A stretch of 20,862 bases of DNA from a virus: positions 1 to 20,862 of IMG/VR virus record IMGVR_UViG_3300046007_007423; one strand, 5' to 3'. Shown here in pieces: positions 20,762-20,862 of this stretch. A model generated the notes under the pieces. The model was given only the letters and a program-made list of their open reading frames with translations, did no database searches and had not been told where the DNA came from. Each line of letters opens with the position of its first letter. Position 1 is the first letter of the stretch. The translations under genes and the position numbers were made by a program.

Positions 20762-20862
20762 GTTGTGAAGCCTCCTGCGTCATCATTAAACGGTCTATCA
20801 ACATTATAAGCTTAAGCTCGTCTCGGTTGTATGCCACCCCAAACAAGCGATGCCACGCCTCA
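20739..20862 (-). CDS. 3' end of the gene upstream of tape measure (partial)
   Basis: One minus-strand frame is open from the window edge to TAA at 20739-20741 (40 residues; first codon at 20861). It reads EAWHRLFGVAYNRDELKLIM, then LIDRLMMTQEASQHDDGGQS. It overlaps the tape measure start by 23 bases and contains its AGGAGG binding site. In lambda-like phages this position is held by the tail assembly chaperone (G/GT), so that is the likely identity, but the fragment alone does not prove it. Whether it is made by frameshifting cannot be seen here. Confidence 0.6.
   Translation of the reverse strand, partial: EAWHRLFGVAYNRDELKLIMLIDRLMMTQEASQHDDGGQS

Overview
This window is a tailed-phage (or prophage) segment carrying lambda-type long non-contractile tail genes. 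Two gene clusters converge. Genes on the plus strand (1-4384) and the minus strand (20862-4472) run towards each other and meet at an intrinsic terminator at about 4402-4447. I see no integrase, repressor, capsid, terminase, replication gene or tRNA, so lifestyle cannot be judged. Gene order on the minus strand (chaperone end, tape measure, M, L, K, I, J) is that of lambda-like siphophages, which favours a Gram-negative-type host. The frequent use of CTAG argues against an ordinary enteric host. The host is not identified.

Plus strand, 1-4384: about fifteen short genes packed with start/stop overlaps. Most have no recognisable function. The exceptions are an ASCH-domain protein (about 1147-1551) and one or two DUF551-like proteins (2392-2802; weaker at 4163-4384). 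Two of the genes are near-duplicates of two others 2.1 kb away. Five genes end in Lys-Gly-Gly-Glu because the Shine-Dalgarno sequence of the next gene is written inside their last codons. A decayed or frameshifted DUF551-like 3' end lies at 598-704, next to a slippery A-AAA-AAG heptamer.

Minus strand, 20862-11832: the end of a probable tail assembly chaperone, the tape measure protein, an unknown 113-aa protein, then M, L, K (JAMM plus NlpC/P60), I and J. From 11809 to 6061 come distal tail, fibre and decoration genes: a pyocin-knob fibre, small tail proteins, a repetitive fibre with a polyglycine hinge, a concanavalin A-like protein, and a 60-aa protein of three Lys-Asp-Ala-Gly-Thr-Trp-type repeats.

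Minus strand, 6061-4472: the probable lysis and accessory block. It holds small single-membrane-span proteins (including a 59-aa gene at 5671-5850), a 91-aa protein with a perfect EF-hand calcium loop, a terminator-like hairpin, a 62-aa membrane protein, and an M15-type endolysin.

The most striking whole-window signal is base-word avoidance. Reading by eye I found no occurrence of any of the four G/C-only palindromic tetramers (GGCC, CCGG, GCGC, CGCG), although GC and CG dinucleotides are common. This suggests strong selection by restriction in the host(s). No stretch over 300 bases lacks a gene; the only clear non-coding gaps are 4385-4471 and 5116-5190.
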